Positions 1 to 9,559 of a DNA stretch of 64,000 nucleotides are shown in pieces. Source of the stretch: Cognataquiflexum aquatile (GTDB lineage: Bacteria; Bacteroidota; Bacteroidia; Cytophagales; Cyclobacteriaceae); assembly GCF_003316845.1 (NCBI RefSeq), contig NZ_QMIK01000002.1, positions 62,001-126,000 of the forward strand. Direction: 5' to 3'. Under the pieces are notes generated by a model that made no database searches, was not told the DNA's origin, and was given only the letters and a program-made list of their open reading frames with translations. Within the stretch, counting starts at the first letter, position 1. Each line of letters starts with the position of its first letter. The position numbers and the translations under genes were made by a program.

Positions 1-512
1 AGATAATGTCTTCTGACCAAATCAAAGTAAGCTGCGGTATAAGCAGGATTGATCGTACCATTTACTTCAAAAGCCCTATCATAATTGCCAATTGCTTCTG
101 CAAGCTTGGTTTTATCTTCTCTGAAATACTGATAACCGTAATAAGCTTTGTTTTCGATCCATTTGGTCTCGTTATCAAAATTAGCTTTACGAAGGTCATA
201 AACCTTCATCACAGAATCCTGATAAATCCTTTTTTGGGCAGGATCCTTTGTGGCAACTGCAGCGCCGTTATAAACGGTAACACCATTGATATAGATGGAT
301 TCATTCAGTTTTGGAACATTGACAAGCAACCAGTTAAGGGGCTTCGTCGCATCGACAAATTGTTCCGATTTCATGTAGTCCACATAGGCCGCATTTAATT
401 CGCGGGCTTTCACTTCCAATTGAGGATCTGAAGGCCAATTGAATTCCTGGGCTTGAGCCATTCCTACAAGGCTGAGGGTAAATAACCCGATGAGTGCGTT
501 TTTAAGTTTCAT
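1..512 (-). CDS. Secreted TPR-like protein, N-terminal 170 residues (runs off the left edge)
   Basis: The minus-strand frame is open from an ATG at 512 to the window edge. Residues 1-22 form a typical signal peptide (MKLKNALIGLFTLSLVGMAQA, then QEF), so the product is exported. The visible mature part is charged and helical, with spacing and aromatic/alanine positions (for example KAYYGYQYF, AIGNYDRAFEVN) that resemble tetratricopeptide repeats. It lies 11 bp downstream of the outer-membrane barrel gene and is probably in one operon with it and coaX, an arrangement common in Bacteroidota. Function is not known; a periplasmic scaffold is an inference. The C-terminus is outside the window. Confidence 0.7.
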   Translation of the reverse strand, partial: MKLKNALIGLFTLSLVGMAQAQEFNWPSDPQLEVKARELNAAYVDYMKSEQFVDATKPLNWLLVNVPKLNESIYINGVTVYNGAAVATKDPAQKRIYQDSVMKVYDLRKANFDNETKWIENKAYYGYQYFREDKTKLAEAIGNYDRAFEVNGTINPAYTAAYFDLVRRHY

Positions 513-523
513 ATCTGTTAGTG

Positions 524-1807
524 TTATTCGAATACGCGTTTGTAAAACCAAGTATTATCGTTCAATGAGAATCCTAAGGTTAGACCGAAGTAATCTTCCT
601 TGATCAAGTTATTGTTGAGGGTACCTCTCGAACCAAACTTGAAAGCGAAGTTCATCAAAGATAAGCTGTTGATAGGAACCGAAGCTCCAAAATTGATGCC
701 AATATCAGTAATTTGTGTCTGGTTCAAAATGAAGGGTGTTTGCTGGTATTCAACTCCAAACCGGATGGTTGATCTTTTGAATACATTACTGGCCATGGAG
801 AAGTTAGGAACAATCTGGCCTCCGAGAGCAACCCTGTAAGTATCACCGAGTTCCCCCTGAACTCCTGCAAAAGAACGATATAGGCTAAAATTTTGCATTT
901 GGGCTTCTAGACCAATTACAAATTTATTTATTTTTTCATAAGAAATTCCATATCCTAGGTTACTTGGAATAAAAATCGTCCCCTTTTCATTGTTTGACAA
1001 GACATCTCCATCTGAATCAGGCCTGCTAGCTTGACCAAAATCGGCAATCTTAGCAAATTCTTTTCCATTAATATTTCCAAATGCATGATAGGTGGCACCC
1101 ACATGAAGGTTGCTTTTGCTTCCTGTTTTGAAATAATAATGGATTCCTCCCTTAAAAGTGACGTCACTGACGGTCAGCCTTTCGTAATATTCTGTCTGAA
1201 ATCCGAATTCTGATTCATCGGGATTCAGCAAAGCCAATTGGTTGGTCCGAATCGTAGAACCGAAAAGGTAAGAACCATGAATTCCCAAACTCAGGTTTTT
1301 GGCCAAAACAAAACCATAAGACAAATAAGCCTCTGAGATACCTCCTTCGCCCTCCACCCTGTTGATCGAAGATAAATCAGAATTGGTTACCTGACCTTTT
1401 ACAAGAATACTGTAATTCACACTTGAAATCTGTCCAAGACCCATTCCAAGGGTCCTTTTCCCTGACTTGACAGGAAAAGACATAGTCACATAAGAAAGAC
1501 CACCGCCATCAATGGTGGCATTGTCTGTCCCGCTTGTGACATTGATTCTCTTGTAGTTTAAAGCTGCCTGGAAATTAAAAATGGTGTTGCGGGTTGACAG
1601 AGCCGGGTTCATGTAATTTACTCCCCAGCCTGTACCAAAACTTATTCCCAATCCGCCCATTCCCTGATTTTGGGTTAGGCCAGAATAGTTGAATTCCCCC
1701 AATCCAAGCGCACTGTATGTCGACGCACTTGACTGTGGAAAGGCTTGTGTGAAAATGAAAAAGGTGCATAAAACACCCAGAAATCTAATCCTATTGGTAA
1801 TTGACAT
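524..1807 (-). CDS. Outer-membrane beta-barrel protein, FadL/PorV-like, uncharacterised
   Basis: 427 residues. The N-terminus has a signal peptide (charged start, hydrophobic core, cleavage near FPQS). The mature start (SSASTYSALGLGEFNYSG) and the motif around WGVNYMNPALS, followed by many alternating aromatic/glycine strands, match the family of Bacteroidota outer-membrane proteins related to FadL and PorV. The C-terminus ends in an aromatic strand. Its start overlaps the end of coaX by 17 bp, so the two are probably translationally coupled, and the TPR-like gene follows directly. Substrate unknown; an outer-membrane location is well supported, a transport role is only inferred. Confidence 0.72.
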   Translation of the reverse strand: MSITNRIRFLGVLCTFFIFTQAFPQSSASTYSALGLGEFNYSGLTQNQGMGGLGISFGTGWGVNYMNPALSTRNTIFNFQAALNYKRINVTSGTDNATIDGGGLSYVTMSFPVKSGKRTLGMGLGQISSVNYSILVKGQVTNSDLSSINRVEGEGGISEAYLSYGFVLAKNLSLGIHGSYLFGSTIRTNQLALLNPDESEFGFQTEYYERLTVSDVTFKGGIHYYFKTGSKSNLHVGATYHAFGNINGKEFAKIADFGQASRPDSDGDVLSNNEKGTIFIPSNLGYGISYEKINKFVIGLEAQMQNFSLYRSFAGVQGELGDTYRVALGGQIVPNFSMASNVFKRSTIRFGVEYQQTPFILNQTQITDIGINFGASVPINSLSLMNFAFKFGSRGTLNNNLIKEDYFGLTLGFSLNDNTWFYKRVFE

Positions 1808-2516
1808 TGTAAGTTAATATTCTATTCAATCCACGTAGGACCAAATTAGGGATTACAAATATGTGGTCTTTTGTTAAGCTTTCAAAGATTTTTGAGTCAC
1901 CTCCACAAATAATGACCTTCAAACCATCGTGTTGGGCCTGGTATGCCTGGATAAATCCTTGCATTTCAAACTGAATCCCATAGTATACTCCAGCCCTCAA
2001 ACAAGCCACTGTGCTGTCTCCTGTCAGCTTTGGCTTGTCTTCTTGCCCCATTTCAACCAGGGGCAATCTCGCAGTATGTTGGTTCATCGCCTTGAATCTC
2101 ATCTGCAGTCCGGGAGAAATTGCTCCACCAAAATAGCTGTCCGATTCATCCATGAAATCATAGGTAATACAGCTTCCCAAGTCGATAGCTAAAATAGGGC
2201 AATTTTGAAAAACCGTCCTGGCACCTATTACAGCCGCTTTTCGATCCACTCCCAACGTCTCCGGGGTAGCATAAAGATTTTGGAATGGCATCCGGGTTTT
2301 GGTGCTGAGAAACAAAAACGGAAAATCCAATAAATCAATAAGCTGCGATTCGGTATAAGTAACAGAACTTACGATGGCATGGCTGAAATCCTGGTTTTTG
2401 GAATAAGTCAAAAACTGGGTAAAATCCTCAAAACTACTTTCTTCCAACAGGTTGTCCTGCTCAAAAACAGCCGTCTTGATCCTGGTGTTACCGATATCAA
2501 TGATAAGTTGCTTCAA
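1791..2516 (-). CDS. coaX: Type III pantothenate kinase
   Basis: 241 residues, normal length for CoaX. It phosphorylates pantothenate with ATP, the first step of coenzyme A synthesis in the cytoplasm. Visible family motifs are the N-terminal phosphate loop DIGNTRIK, the GVDRKAAVIGA segment, DLGSCITYD carrying the catalytic-site aspartate, and GGAISPGLQMR. The best start is a TTG at 2516: no in-frame ATG occurs before the phosphate-binding motif, so an ATG start would remove the active site. It heads a minus-strand operon with the downstream barrel gene. Type III enzymes are feedback-insensitive as a family, so no CoA control is expected. Confidence 0.93.
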   Translation of the reverse strand: MKQLIIDIGNTRIKTAVFEQDNLLEESSFEDFTQFLTYSKNQDFSHAIVSSVTYTESQLIDLLDFPFLFLSTKTRMPFQNLYATPETLGVDRKAAVIGARTVFQNCPILAIDLGSCITYDFMDESDSYFGGAISPGLQMRFKAMNQHTARLPLVEMGQEDKPKLTGDSTVACLRAGVYYGIQFEMQGFIQAYQAQHDGLKVIICGGDSKIFESLTKDHIFVIPNLVLRGLNRILTYNVNYQ

Positions 2517-2623
2517 CTTTAAGACAGATTTTGACCTTTGCGAAATTAGTCAAAATCCGATACCCCACTTTTTGAATAAATTAAATTTAACTTTAGGGAG
2601 AATTATTTAACAAAAATTAACCC

Positions 2624-3697
2624 ATGAAGACCCCTTCCACTTATAAAGTAATTGGCTTGATGTCCGGTACATCAGGAGACGGACTCGATATTGCCTATTG
2701 TGAATTTAAAAAAGGTGACAATTGGAGTTTTGAAATCAAAGCAAGTGAAACAGTACCTTTTCCAAAAAAACTGGGAAAAAAACTGAAGAAGTCCCATCTC
2801 ATGAAAGGATACAAACTTTCGCTTCTTGATCTGGGATTTGGACAATGGATGGGAGAGCAAGTTGGAATTTTTATCAAAAAGAATAACCTGGAAGTAGAAG
2901 CAGTTGCCTCCCATGGTCATACTGTCTTCCATCAGCCATCCAAAAAACTTAGCCTTCAGATCGGAAATGGCTGGGCCCTACACGCAGCATGCGGAATTCC
3001 GGTGATCAATGACTTCCGGATGCTGGATGTGCAGCTTGGCGGTCAGGGTGCCCCTTTGGTTCCCATTGGTGATAAGCTACTTTTTGGAGAATATGATTAC
3101 TGTATCAATCTGGGCGGCATTGCCAACATCAGTATGGAATCAGGCGGAAACAGGATTGCTTTTGATATTTGTCCCTTTAATCTTCTGCTCAACCATTTTG
3201 CAGAGGAATGCGGCAAATCCTATGATAAAAACGGGAAATTGGCCAAAAAGGGAAAACTGCTGAAAAAAGAACTCGCACAGCTCAATAAGTTGCCTTATTA
3301 TCAGATCGAAGGGGCAAAATCTCTTGGCAGGGAGGACTTGGAAGGCTATCTGAAAATACTGAAAATGAGCAGTGACATGAAACCCGAAAACATCCTCCAT
3401 ACGCTCGTTATTCATTTTGTAGACCAAATTAACAAGATTCTGATCCCGGTGCCGGGGAGGAAAACAAAAGTACTTGTGACAGGAGGCGGTGCATTCAATA
3501 AATTTTTTATAGAAAAACTGGAAGCGTCTCTTGATCCTAGTATTGAGATGGTACAAGCAGATCCAATGCTCATCAATTTCAAAGAGGCCCTCGTGTTTGC
3601 TTTTTTGGGGGTGTTGAAATTGAGAGGGGAAAACAACTCCCTGGCGACAGTAACCGGAGCCTCGAGGGATAATTGTGGTGGACTAATTCATGGATAA
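2624..3697 (+). CDS. anmK: Anhydro-N-acetylmuramic acid kinase
   Basis: 357 residues, full length for AnmK. The enzyme opens and phosphorylates 1,6-anhydro-MurNAc to MurNAc-6-phosphate in peptidoglycan recycling. The diagnostic ATP-binding motif MSGTSGDGLD is at residues 13-22; SHGHTVFHQP, the substrate-loop DFR near residue 130, and GGIANIS and GGGAFNK in the C-terminal half are also present. It is divergent from coaX, with about 107 bp between the two starts. No other cell-wall recycling gene is adjacent, so the context adds little. Cytoplasmic. Confidence 0.94.
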   Translation: MKTPSTYKVIGLMSGTSGDGLDIAYCEFKKGDNWSFEIKASETVPFPKKLGKKLKKSHLMKGYKLSLLDLGFGQWMGEQVGIFIKKNNLEVEAVASHGHTVFHQPSKKLSLQIGNGWALHAACGIPVINDFRMLDVQLGGQGAPLVPIGDKLLFGEYDYCINLGGIANISMESGGNRIAFDICPFNLLLNHFAEECGKSYDKNGKLAKKGKLLKKELAQLNKLPYYQIEGAKSLGREDLEGYLKILKMSSDMKPENILHTLVIHFVDQINKILIPVPGRKTKVLVTGGGAFNKFFIEKLEASLDPSIEMVQADPMLINFKEALVFAFLGVLKLRGENNSLATVTGASRDNCGGLIHG

Positions 3698-3710
3698 GAA
3701 AACCGGGGCT

Positions 3711-3739
3711 TTTTGGCGTGGAGATTATTTCTATTTTTG
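3711..3739 (+). promoter_or_regulatory. Predicted Bacteroidota promoter for the dehydrogenase gene
   Basis: TTTTG at 3711-3715 and a perfect TAnnTTTG box (TATTTTTG) at 3732-3739 are separated by 16 bp. The ATG is 28 bp after the box. The spacing is slightly short for the known TTTG/TAnnTTTG consensus. Confidence 0.4.
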
Positions 3740-3766
3740 CCAGCTAAATAAACCCAAATATTTACC

Positions 3767-4993
3767 ATGAAAGAACTACTCAAAAAATTTGAGAACAAGC
3801 AACCTGAAATTATTTTCGAATGGAGTGACAGCGAATCTGAAGCAGAAGGATGGGTAGTCATCAATTCTCTAAGAGGCGGTGCTGCCGGTGGAGGAACGAG
3901 AATGAGAAAAGGACTTGATAAAAGAGAGGTGGAATCCCTTGCCAAAACGATGGAGGTAAAATTCACCGTTTCTGGACCTGCGATCGGAGGCGCAAAATCA
4001 GGGATCAATTTCGACCCAAACGACCCAAGAAAAGAAGAGGTACTCAGACGATGGTACAAAGCCGTCATGCCTTTATTGAAAAATTATTATGGTACAGGAG
4101 GCGACCTCAATATTGATGAAATCCATGAGGTCATCCCGATTACAGAAAATTATGGCCTTTGGCATCCCCAAGAAGGAATTGTAAACGGCCATTTTCATGC
4201 GAATGAACCTGAAAAAATCCGAAAAATAGGGCAGTTGAGGCAGGGAGTATCGAAAGTTTTGGAAGACCCCCATTATACTCCCAACGGACCTAAGAAATAT
4301 AAAGTGGCCGACATGATTACAGGCTTTGGAGTAGCTGAAGCCGTCAGACATTTCTATTCAATCTGGGGAGGAAACCTTGCCGGAAAGCGTGCCATCATTC
4401 AGGGCTGGGGAAATGTCGGTGCCGCAGCGGCTTGTTTTTTGGCTGTAGAGGGTGTAAAAATCGTCGGAATCATTGACCGTGAAGGCGGCTTGATCAATCC
4501 ATCAGGATTTACTTTGGATGAAATCCGGAACCTATTCATAAAAAGGGAAGGGAATAAACTTATTGCCGACCAAATGATCCCTTTTGCAGAGATAAATGAA
4601 AAAATATGGGATACCGGATGTGAGATTTTCATTCCTGCCGCAGCCTCGAGATTGGTGACCAAAGAACAGGCCGAGAGGATGGTCAACGCCGGGCTTGAAG
4701 TCATCAGCTGTGGGGCAAATGTACCCTTTGCTGACCCTGAGATATTTTTTGGTCCGATAGGTGTATGGCTGGACGAGAAAGTGTCGCTCATTCCAGATTT
4801 CATAGCCAACTGTGGAATGGCGCGGGTATTTGCATACTTGATGTCCGATCAGGCATTGTTGACGGATGAAGCCATTTTTGGGGATGTGAGCAAGACCATT
4901 AAAAATGCCCTCCAAAAGACTTATGCAAAAAACAGCTCCAGAAACAAGGTTGCCGAAACCTCATTAGAAATTGCATTAAAGCAGTTGGTATAA
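3767..4993 (+). CDS. Glu/Leu/Phe/Val dehydrogenase
   Basis: 408 residues. It catalyses reversible NAD(P)-dependent oxidative deamination of an amino acid to a 2-oxo acid and ammonia. The N-terminal dimerisation/substrate domain has GGAAGGGTRMR, the catalytic lysine region GGAKSGI and the aspartate motif TGGDLNIDE; the C-terminal Rossmann domain has GWGNVGAAAA near residue 214. Length and motifs fit the superfamily, but glutamate versus leucine or phenylalanine specificity cannot be read safely from the sequence. It is a single-gene unit with its own promoter box, separated from nhaD by about 195 bp. Confidence 0.9.
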   Translation: MKELLKKFENKQPEIIFEWSDSESEAEGWVVINSLRGGAAGGGTRMRKGLDKREVESLAKTMEVKFTVSGPAIGGAKSGINFDPNDPRKEEVLRRWYKAVMPLLKNYYGTGGDLNIDEIHEVIPITENYGLWHPQEGIVNGHFHANEPEKIRKIGQLRQGVSKVLEDPHYTPNGPKKYKVADMITGFGVAEAVRHFYSIWGGNLAGKRAIIQGWGNVGAAAACFLAVEGVKIVGIIDREGGLINPSGFTLDEIRNLFIKREGNKLIADQMIPFAEINEKIWDTGCEIFIPAAASRLVTKEQAERMVNAGLEVISCGANVPFADPEIFFGPIGVWLDEKVSLIPDFIANCGMARVFAYLMSDQALLTDEAIFGDVSKTIKNALQKTYAKNSSRNKVAETSLEIALKQLV

Positions 4994-5012
4994 ACATTTT
5001 ACCAATCATCAG

Positions 5013-5047
5013 CCAAGAGGGGTTAATTTTAAATTAATTCCTCTTGG
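5013..5047 (+). terminator. Long hairpin after the dehydrogenase gene
   Basis: Two 17-nt arms (5013-5029 and 5031-5047) pair with two G-U wobbles. There is no clean U-tract after the stem, so it may be an mRNA 3'-end stabiliser or a weak terminator. Confidence 0.45.
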
Positions 5048-5189
5048 AGCTGATTTAGTATGCTTACCTTTTCATTCAAAATAAGTAGTTTAGCGAAAAT
5101 AAAATCCAAATTTGTATATTGATTGACATTATTTCCCCGGTTTTTCTGAAACCAAGAGTGTTGAAAAAGACTGCTTAATTTTAAAATTA

Positions 5190-6689
5190 ATGAAGAACCT
5201 ATTTGCCATTTTATTACTTGTTTTCGGGATGGTTTTTTTGAACCATATTCCTGAGGCAACAGCTCAAACAGAAACCCAAACAGAAATGACAAATGGGGAC
5301 AGCTCCATCCATCAAAATGACGGAGAGGCTGTCCATAGTGATGGTCATGAAGCTCATGGTTCAGCGCCGTTATGGCTAGTCATTCCTTTTGTAGCCTTGC
5401 TTTTGATGATTGCAACCGGACCTTTGTTCTATGAAAACTTTTGGCACCACAATTACCCAAAGATTGCTGTGGGATTGGCGATGTTGGTGGTTTTCTATTA
5501 CCTGTTTGTCCTGCATAATGTCCACGGACCTGTACATGCATTGGCAGAATATATCCAATTCATTGCACTTCTGACATCGCTCTATATTGCGTCTGGAGGA
5601 ATCCTGATTGAAATTGACAAGAAAGCTACTCCAATAGCGAATGTCACGCTTCTTTTGGTCGGAGCTTTGGTTTCCAATCTCATAGGAACAACGGGGGCCT
5701 CAATGCTTCTAATCAGGCCCTTTATACGCCTGAACAAAGGAAATATCCAGGCTTACCACATCATATTTTTCATATTCATGGTGAGTAATATCGGAGGATC
5801 TTTGACTCCGATAGGAGATCCGCCGCTTTTTCTTGGCTTTTTAAAAGGAGTTCCCTTTTTCTGGACAATCACTAATAACTTCCCAGCATGGTCGCTCACC
5901 TTAATCCTATTGGCAGGGGTATTTTACTTCATAGACAAGAAACTAGGAAAAGCGAATGATGCTGATGAAATGGAAAGAGTAACCTATACCAATAAATTTG
6001 CCTTGATAGGTTCAAGGAATTTCTTGTGGCTATTGGTCATCATAGGTTCGGTATTTTTGGATCCAAATGTGTTGGATTGGGTTCCTGCCATAAACTATGA
6101 CGGGCAAAAATTTTCATTTCTTAGAGAAATCATTATGCTTTCTGTTGCATTTATGAGTTATAAATTTGCAGACCGAAAAGCCATTAAAGGAAATGAATTT
6201 AACTTCGAACCTATCCTTGAAGTAGCATTCATATTTATTGGGATTTTTGGAACTATGATGCCTGCCTTGGAATTGGTTGGTAATTTTGCCAAATCTCCAG
6301 AAGGAGCTGCTTTAATCACACATAATACCCTTTATTGGGGAACAGGCGCTTTGTCCGGAGTCTTGGACAATGCCCCCACTTACCTCAACTTCCTGGCCGC
6401 TGCCATGGCTTCGCAAGGTGCGGAAATCGGTAGCATAGAGGATGTGAGAAATTTTGCCTTAAACAATTATCAGGATTCGGCTTTTGAGCTAATGGCCATT
6501 TCCCTTGCCTCTGTATTCTTTGGTGCAATGACTTACATCGGTAATGGGCCAAATTTTATGGTCAAATCCATTGCTGAACAAAACGGCATCAAAATGCCTT
6601 CTTTCTTCGGTTATATCATCAGGTTTTCACTTCCGATTTTACTGCCGATCTTATTCATCATCTGGCTGGTATTTTTCGCCTTCGTTTGA
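5190..6689 (+). CDS. nhaD: NhaD-type sodium/proton antiporter
   Basis: 499 residues. It belongs to the ion-transporter (ArsB/NhaD) superfamily, with about 12 membrane helices, and exports Na+ (or Li+) in exchange for protons across the inner membrane. Residues 1-26 look like a cleavable signal peptide followed by a His/Glu-rich periplasmic stretch before the first transport helix, a known feature of NhaD proteins. Family motifs include IASGGILI, LIGTTGASMLLIRP, GGSLTPIGDPPLFLGF and GALSGVLDNAPTYLNF, the last two being the two half-helix regions. It stands alone and converges on the lipoprotein gene. NhaD is usually found in marine or alkaline-habitat bacteria. Confidence 0.93.
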   Translation: MKNLFAILLLVFGMVFLNHIPEATAQTETQTEMTNGDSSIHQNDGEAVHSDGHEAHGSAPLWLVIPFVALLLMIATGPLFYENFWHHNYPKIAVGLAMLVVFYYLFVLHNVHGPVHALAEYIQFIALLTSLYIASGGILIEIDKKATPIANVTLLLVGALVSNLIGTTGASMLLIRPFIRLNKGNIQAYHIIFFIFMVSNIGGSLTPIGDPPLFLGFLKGVPFFWTITNNFPAWSLTLILLAGVFYFIDKKLGKANDADEMERVTYTNKFALIGSRNFLWLLVIIGSVFLDPNVLDWVPAINYDGQKFSFLREIIMLSVAFMSYKFADRKAIKGNEFNFEPILEVAFIFIGIFGTMMPALELVGNFAKSPEGAALITHNTLYWGTGALSGVLDNAPTYLNFLAAAMASQGAEIGSIEDVRNFALNNYQDSAFELMAISLASVFFGAMTYIGNGPNFMVKSIAEQNGIKMPSFFGYIIRFSLPILLPILFIIWLVFFAFV

Positions 6690-6701
6690 TCTTAAAAAAT
6701 A

Positions 6702-6731
6702 ATCAGGCCAATTCTAATCAATTGGCCTGAT
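6702..6731 (-). terminator. Intrinsic terminator between convergent genes
   Basis: A perfect 12-bp stem (6702-6713 with 6720-6731) has a 6-nt loop. Read on the minus strand it is followed by a run of six T, so it best serves the lipoprotein gene; it would also hinder readthrough from nhaD. Confidence 0.8.
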
Positions 6732-6733
6732 GG

Positions 6734-7294
6734 CTACCAAACCACAGAGGCTTTCAGGATCATTTTATTGGGTTTTAGAAAAATTACTTTTTGGAGAGTT
6801 TCGACTACGTAATGATCAAGTTTTCCTGTTAGACTTTGATTAAAAATGACTCCTCGGGTCTCAGAGTTATAGAACATATTTGAATTTTTGATTACAAAGG
6901 AGACCTCTTTGATTATCTTTTCTTCGAATTTAACGACGATCTTCTGAACCTCTCCTTTTTCTCCTTCTTTTAAAGTGTGGATGAGGTATTCTGGGCTTCT
7001 TTGGGTTTCATAGGAAGCGGAGAGACTCGGCCTGCTAATATCTGCCTTGATAAAGAAATCAAGTTCTTTTAACCAATTTTCTGAAGTCAATGTATCCCGG
7101 ATTATTTCCTTTTCACCATTTACATTCAATTCTTTGATAATCCCAACTCCTTCCAGTCCCGAAGCTGTTACCTCAATATAATCTTTGAGTGGAAAATAAA
7201 CGGTTTCTGATTGCTTTCCTGCCTCATTTTCAGAGGAACAACCCCCAACAATAATCAAAATCAAAACCGCAATAAAATTATGTTTCATTCTCAT
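6734..7294 (-). CDS. Uncharacterised lipoprotein
   Basis: 186 residues. The N-terminus is a lipoprotein signal peptide with a lipobox at VGGC (Cys19), then a short linker (SSENEAGKQ). The rest is a mixed alpha/beta domain of about 160 residues with alternating charged beta-strand-like segments and no motif I recognise. The ATG at 7294 places the lipobox at a normal distance. It lies 79 bp downstream of gpmI with a hairpin between them, so co-transcription is possible but may be attenuated. Likely anchored in the inner or outer membrane facing the periplasm; function unknown. Confidence 0.7.
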   Translation of the reverse strand: MRMKHNFIAVLILIIVGGCSSENEAGKQSETVYFPLKDYIEVTASGLEGVGIIKELNVNGEKEIIRDTLTSENWLKELDFFIKADISRPSLSASYETQRSPEYLIHTLKEGEKGEVQKIVVKFEEKIIKEVSFVIKNSNMFYNSETRGVIFNQSLTGKLDHYVVETLQKVIFLKPNKMILKASVVW

Positions 7295-7320
7295 CTGGTA
7301 TTTTCTTTTTTAAATCAAAG

Positions 7321-7358
7321 GACCATGTATCCATTTCTACAGGAAAGGATACATGGTC
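7321..7358 (-). terminator. Hairpin after gpmI
   Basis: A perfect 12-bp inverted repeat (7321-7332 with 7347-7358) around a 14-nt loop. There is only a weak T-rich stretch on the minus strand, so it may be a partial terminator or mRNA stabiliser between gpmI and the lipoprotein gene. Confidence 0.5.
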
Positions 7359-7373
7359 AATAAATTTGTTATG

Positions 7374-8900
7374 CTATTTTAAAAGGATATTGCCGGTCAT
7401 TTCGGCAGGTATAGGAAGGCCCATCAAAGTCAGGATGGTCGGGGCAAGATCTCCCAGTTTGCCATCATTGATCTGAATTTGATCCTGATTATCCACCATG
7501 ATACAAGGGACTAAGTTAGTGGTATGGGCGGTATTTGGAGTTCCATCCTCATTGATCATCATGTCACTGTTTCCATGGTCAGCGATGACAATAAACGTAT
7601 ACCCATTTTCCAGTCCAAGTGTAATCACCTGTTTGGCGCACTCATCTACCGTCTCACAGGCTTTGACTGCTGCGTCAAAAACCCCGGTATGGCCCACCAT
7701 GTCAGGATTGGCAAAATTGAGACAGACAAAATCCACTTCTTTCTTTTTGAGTTCGGTCTTGATTTTACTTGCGATTTCAAAGGCGCTCATTTCAGGTTTA
7801 AGGTCATAAGTCGCCACTTTTGGAGAGGGACAAAGGATTCTGCTTTCACCTTCAAATTCTTTTTCCCTGCCTCCTGAAAAGAAAAATGTCACGTGGGGAT
7901 ATTTTTCAGTCTCGGCTATTCTGATCTGTTTTTTACCCTGTTTTGCTAAGACCTCCCCCAAGGTATTGTTCAGGTTGTCTTTGTCATAGAGAACTTTGAC
8001 ATTCTTGAAAGTATCATCGTAATTGGTAAAGGTGATATAATTCAGTTTGAGTTTTTTCATGTTGAAATCTTCAAAGTCCTTTTGTGTCAGGACTTCAGTG
8101 ATTTCCCTGCCACGATCTGTACGGAAATTGAAACAGATTACAACATCACCCTCTTTGATCATTGCCAAAGGTTTGCCTGCCTCATTTACCTGAATGATAG
8201 GCCTGATAAATTCGTCAGTAACTCCGTTAGAATAGGATTTGGTGATTGACGCAATGATATCTTTGGATTTTTCACCTTCCCCATTTACCATGGCATCATA
8301 GGCTAGCTTCACTCTTTCCCATCTTTTATCCCTATCCATGGCGTAATACCTACCAATGACAGAAGCAATTTTTCCAACCGAATGCTGTAAGTGTTCTTTC
8401 AATTCATTGAGGTAATGAATGCCTCCTTTTGGGTCTGTATCCCTTCCATCCGTAAAAGCATGGATATAGGCATCAGACATTCCATTGGCTTTGGCAGCAT
8501 CGCAAAGGGCCTTTAGGTGGTTAATGTGTGCATGCACACCTCCATCTGAAAGCAACCCGATGAAATGGACATTCTTCTTGGATTTTTTGGCATAATCAAA
8601 AGCCTCCACCAATACGGGGTGGCTATTCAATTCACCTTCTTTCGCAGCTAGATTGATCCTGACCAGATCTTGGTAAACTACCCTACCGGCACCGATATTC
8701 ATGTGCCCAACTTCAGAATTGCCCATTTGGCCATCCGGCAATCCGACAGCCAGACCTGAGGCCTGAAGTTTGGAATGGGGATATTTGGAATAAAGGCCGT
8801 CGATAAATGGCGTTTTTGCTTTGTCGATTGCAGAAACCTCCGGATTGGTAGCAATGCCCCATCCATCCAATATCATTAGCACTACTTTCTTACTGTTCAT
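7374..8900 (-). CDS. gpmI: 2,3-bisphosphoglycerate-independent phosphoglycerate mutase
   Basis: 508 residues from the ATG at 8900. It interconverts 3- and 2-phosphoglycerate in glycolysis and gluconeogenesis using two Mn ions. The start at 8900 puts the metal motif VLMILDGWG at residues 6-14, as is usual; a longer reading frame from 8936 would add 12 residues that are not part of the family. Also visible are the catalytic-serine motif MGNSEVGHMNIGAGR, FTDGRDTDP, FNFRTDRGREI, and the C-terminal metal ligands in NFANPDMVGHTG, IADHGNSD and NTAHTTN. All active-site residues expected for the family are present. Confidence 0.96.
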   Translation of the reverse strand: MNSKKVVLMILDGWGIATNPEVSAIDKAKTPFIDGLYSKYPHSKLQASGLAVGLPDGQMGNSEVGHMNIGAGRVVYQDLVRINLAAKEGELNSHPVLVEAFDYAKKSKKNVHFIGLLSDGGVHAHINHLKALCDAAKANGMSDAYIHAFTDGRDTDPKGGIHYLNELKEHLQHSVGKIASVIGRYYAMDRDKRWERVKLAYDAMVNGEGEKSKDIIASITKSYSNGVTDEFIRPIIQVNEAGKPLAMIKEGDVVICFNFRTDRGREITEVLTQKDFEDFNMKKLKLNYITFTNYDDTFKNVKVLYDKDNLNNTLGEVLAKQGKKQIRIAETEKYPHVTFFFSGGREKEFEGESRILCPSPKVATYDLKPEMSAFEIASKIKTELKKKEVDFVCLNFANPDMVGHTGVFDAAVKACETVDECAKQVITLGLENGYTFIVIADHGNSDMMINEDGTPNTAHTTNLVPCIMVDNQDQIQINDGKLGDLAPTILTLMGLPIPAEMTGNILLK

Positions 8901-9121
8901 AGAAAAAGAATTTGAAATATTGAAAACTGAATTCAATCAACTTGTAAAGTTGCCTATTCTTTGTCAAGGGGACAAAATTCCACCAGTTAATTTTTATCCA
9001 GCCCTACTACAAGTGACAAATACACCCTAGCCAAGGCTTTTTTATGGTTTAAAAAGCAATTTTTTTTGGAAAAACTAAAAAATCAAAATGATTTGGCTTA
9101 ATATTTGAACTATGCTTCGCC

Positions 9122-9532
9122 ATGAAAAAGTCCCCCCTACTAGTGATATTTTTATTTGCCATATTTGTGTTTTCGGAAGCCATTGGTTTTGACAATAACA
9201 AGTTGGTTGCCAACGATGTAATCGTACATTTTAAAGCCGGATCAAGTAAGGAAATCGCAAGGTATTTTGACCAAACAGTACTCCTGAATATCAATGGAAC
9301 AAACGGTGATTATTCTAAAAGCCAAGCAGAATACATTTTAAGGGATTTTTTCCTAAAATATCCTCCTCTGGACTTCAGTGTGGTGCATCAGGCGGGTTCG
9401 CCCGGCCCAACAGTTTTTTATGTGGGTTCATATCTGACAAAATCTGAACAGTTCAGGGTCTTGATAAAAGGATATTCCAAAACCGAAGCATTGCGGATTT
9501 ACAGCATTGACATTATTAAAGCCAAAATTTAA
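9122..9532 (+). CDS. DUF4783 family secreted protein
   Basis: 136 residues. A signal peptide covers about residues 1-22 (MKKSPLLVIFLFAIFVFSEA). The mature part resembles the DUF4783 family of small Bacteroidota proteins with an NTF2-like alpha/beta fold (for example LVANDVIVHFKAGSSKEIARYF, VGSYLTKSEQFRVLIKG). In many Bacteroidota this gene sits directly before nadC, as here with a 27-bp gap, which supports the assignment. The function is unknown; the partnership with NAD synthesis is known only from gene order. Confidence 0.8.
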   Translation: MKKSPLLVIFLFAIFVFSEAIGFDNNKLVANDVIVHFKAGSSKEIARYFDQTVLLNINGTNGDYSKSQAEYILRDFFLKYPPLDFSVVHQAGSPGPTVFYVGSYLTKSEQFRVLIKGYSKTEALRIYSIDIIKAKI

Positions 9533-9559
9533 GAGGCGCACCGACTTTATTTTTTAATT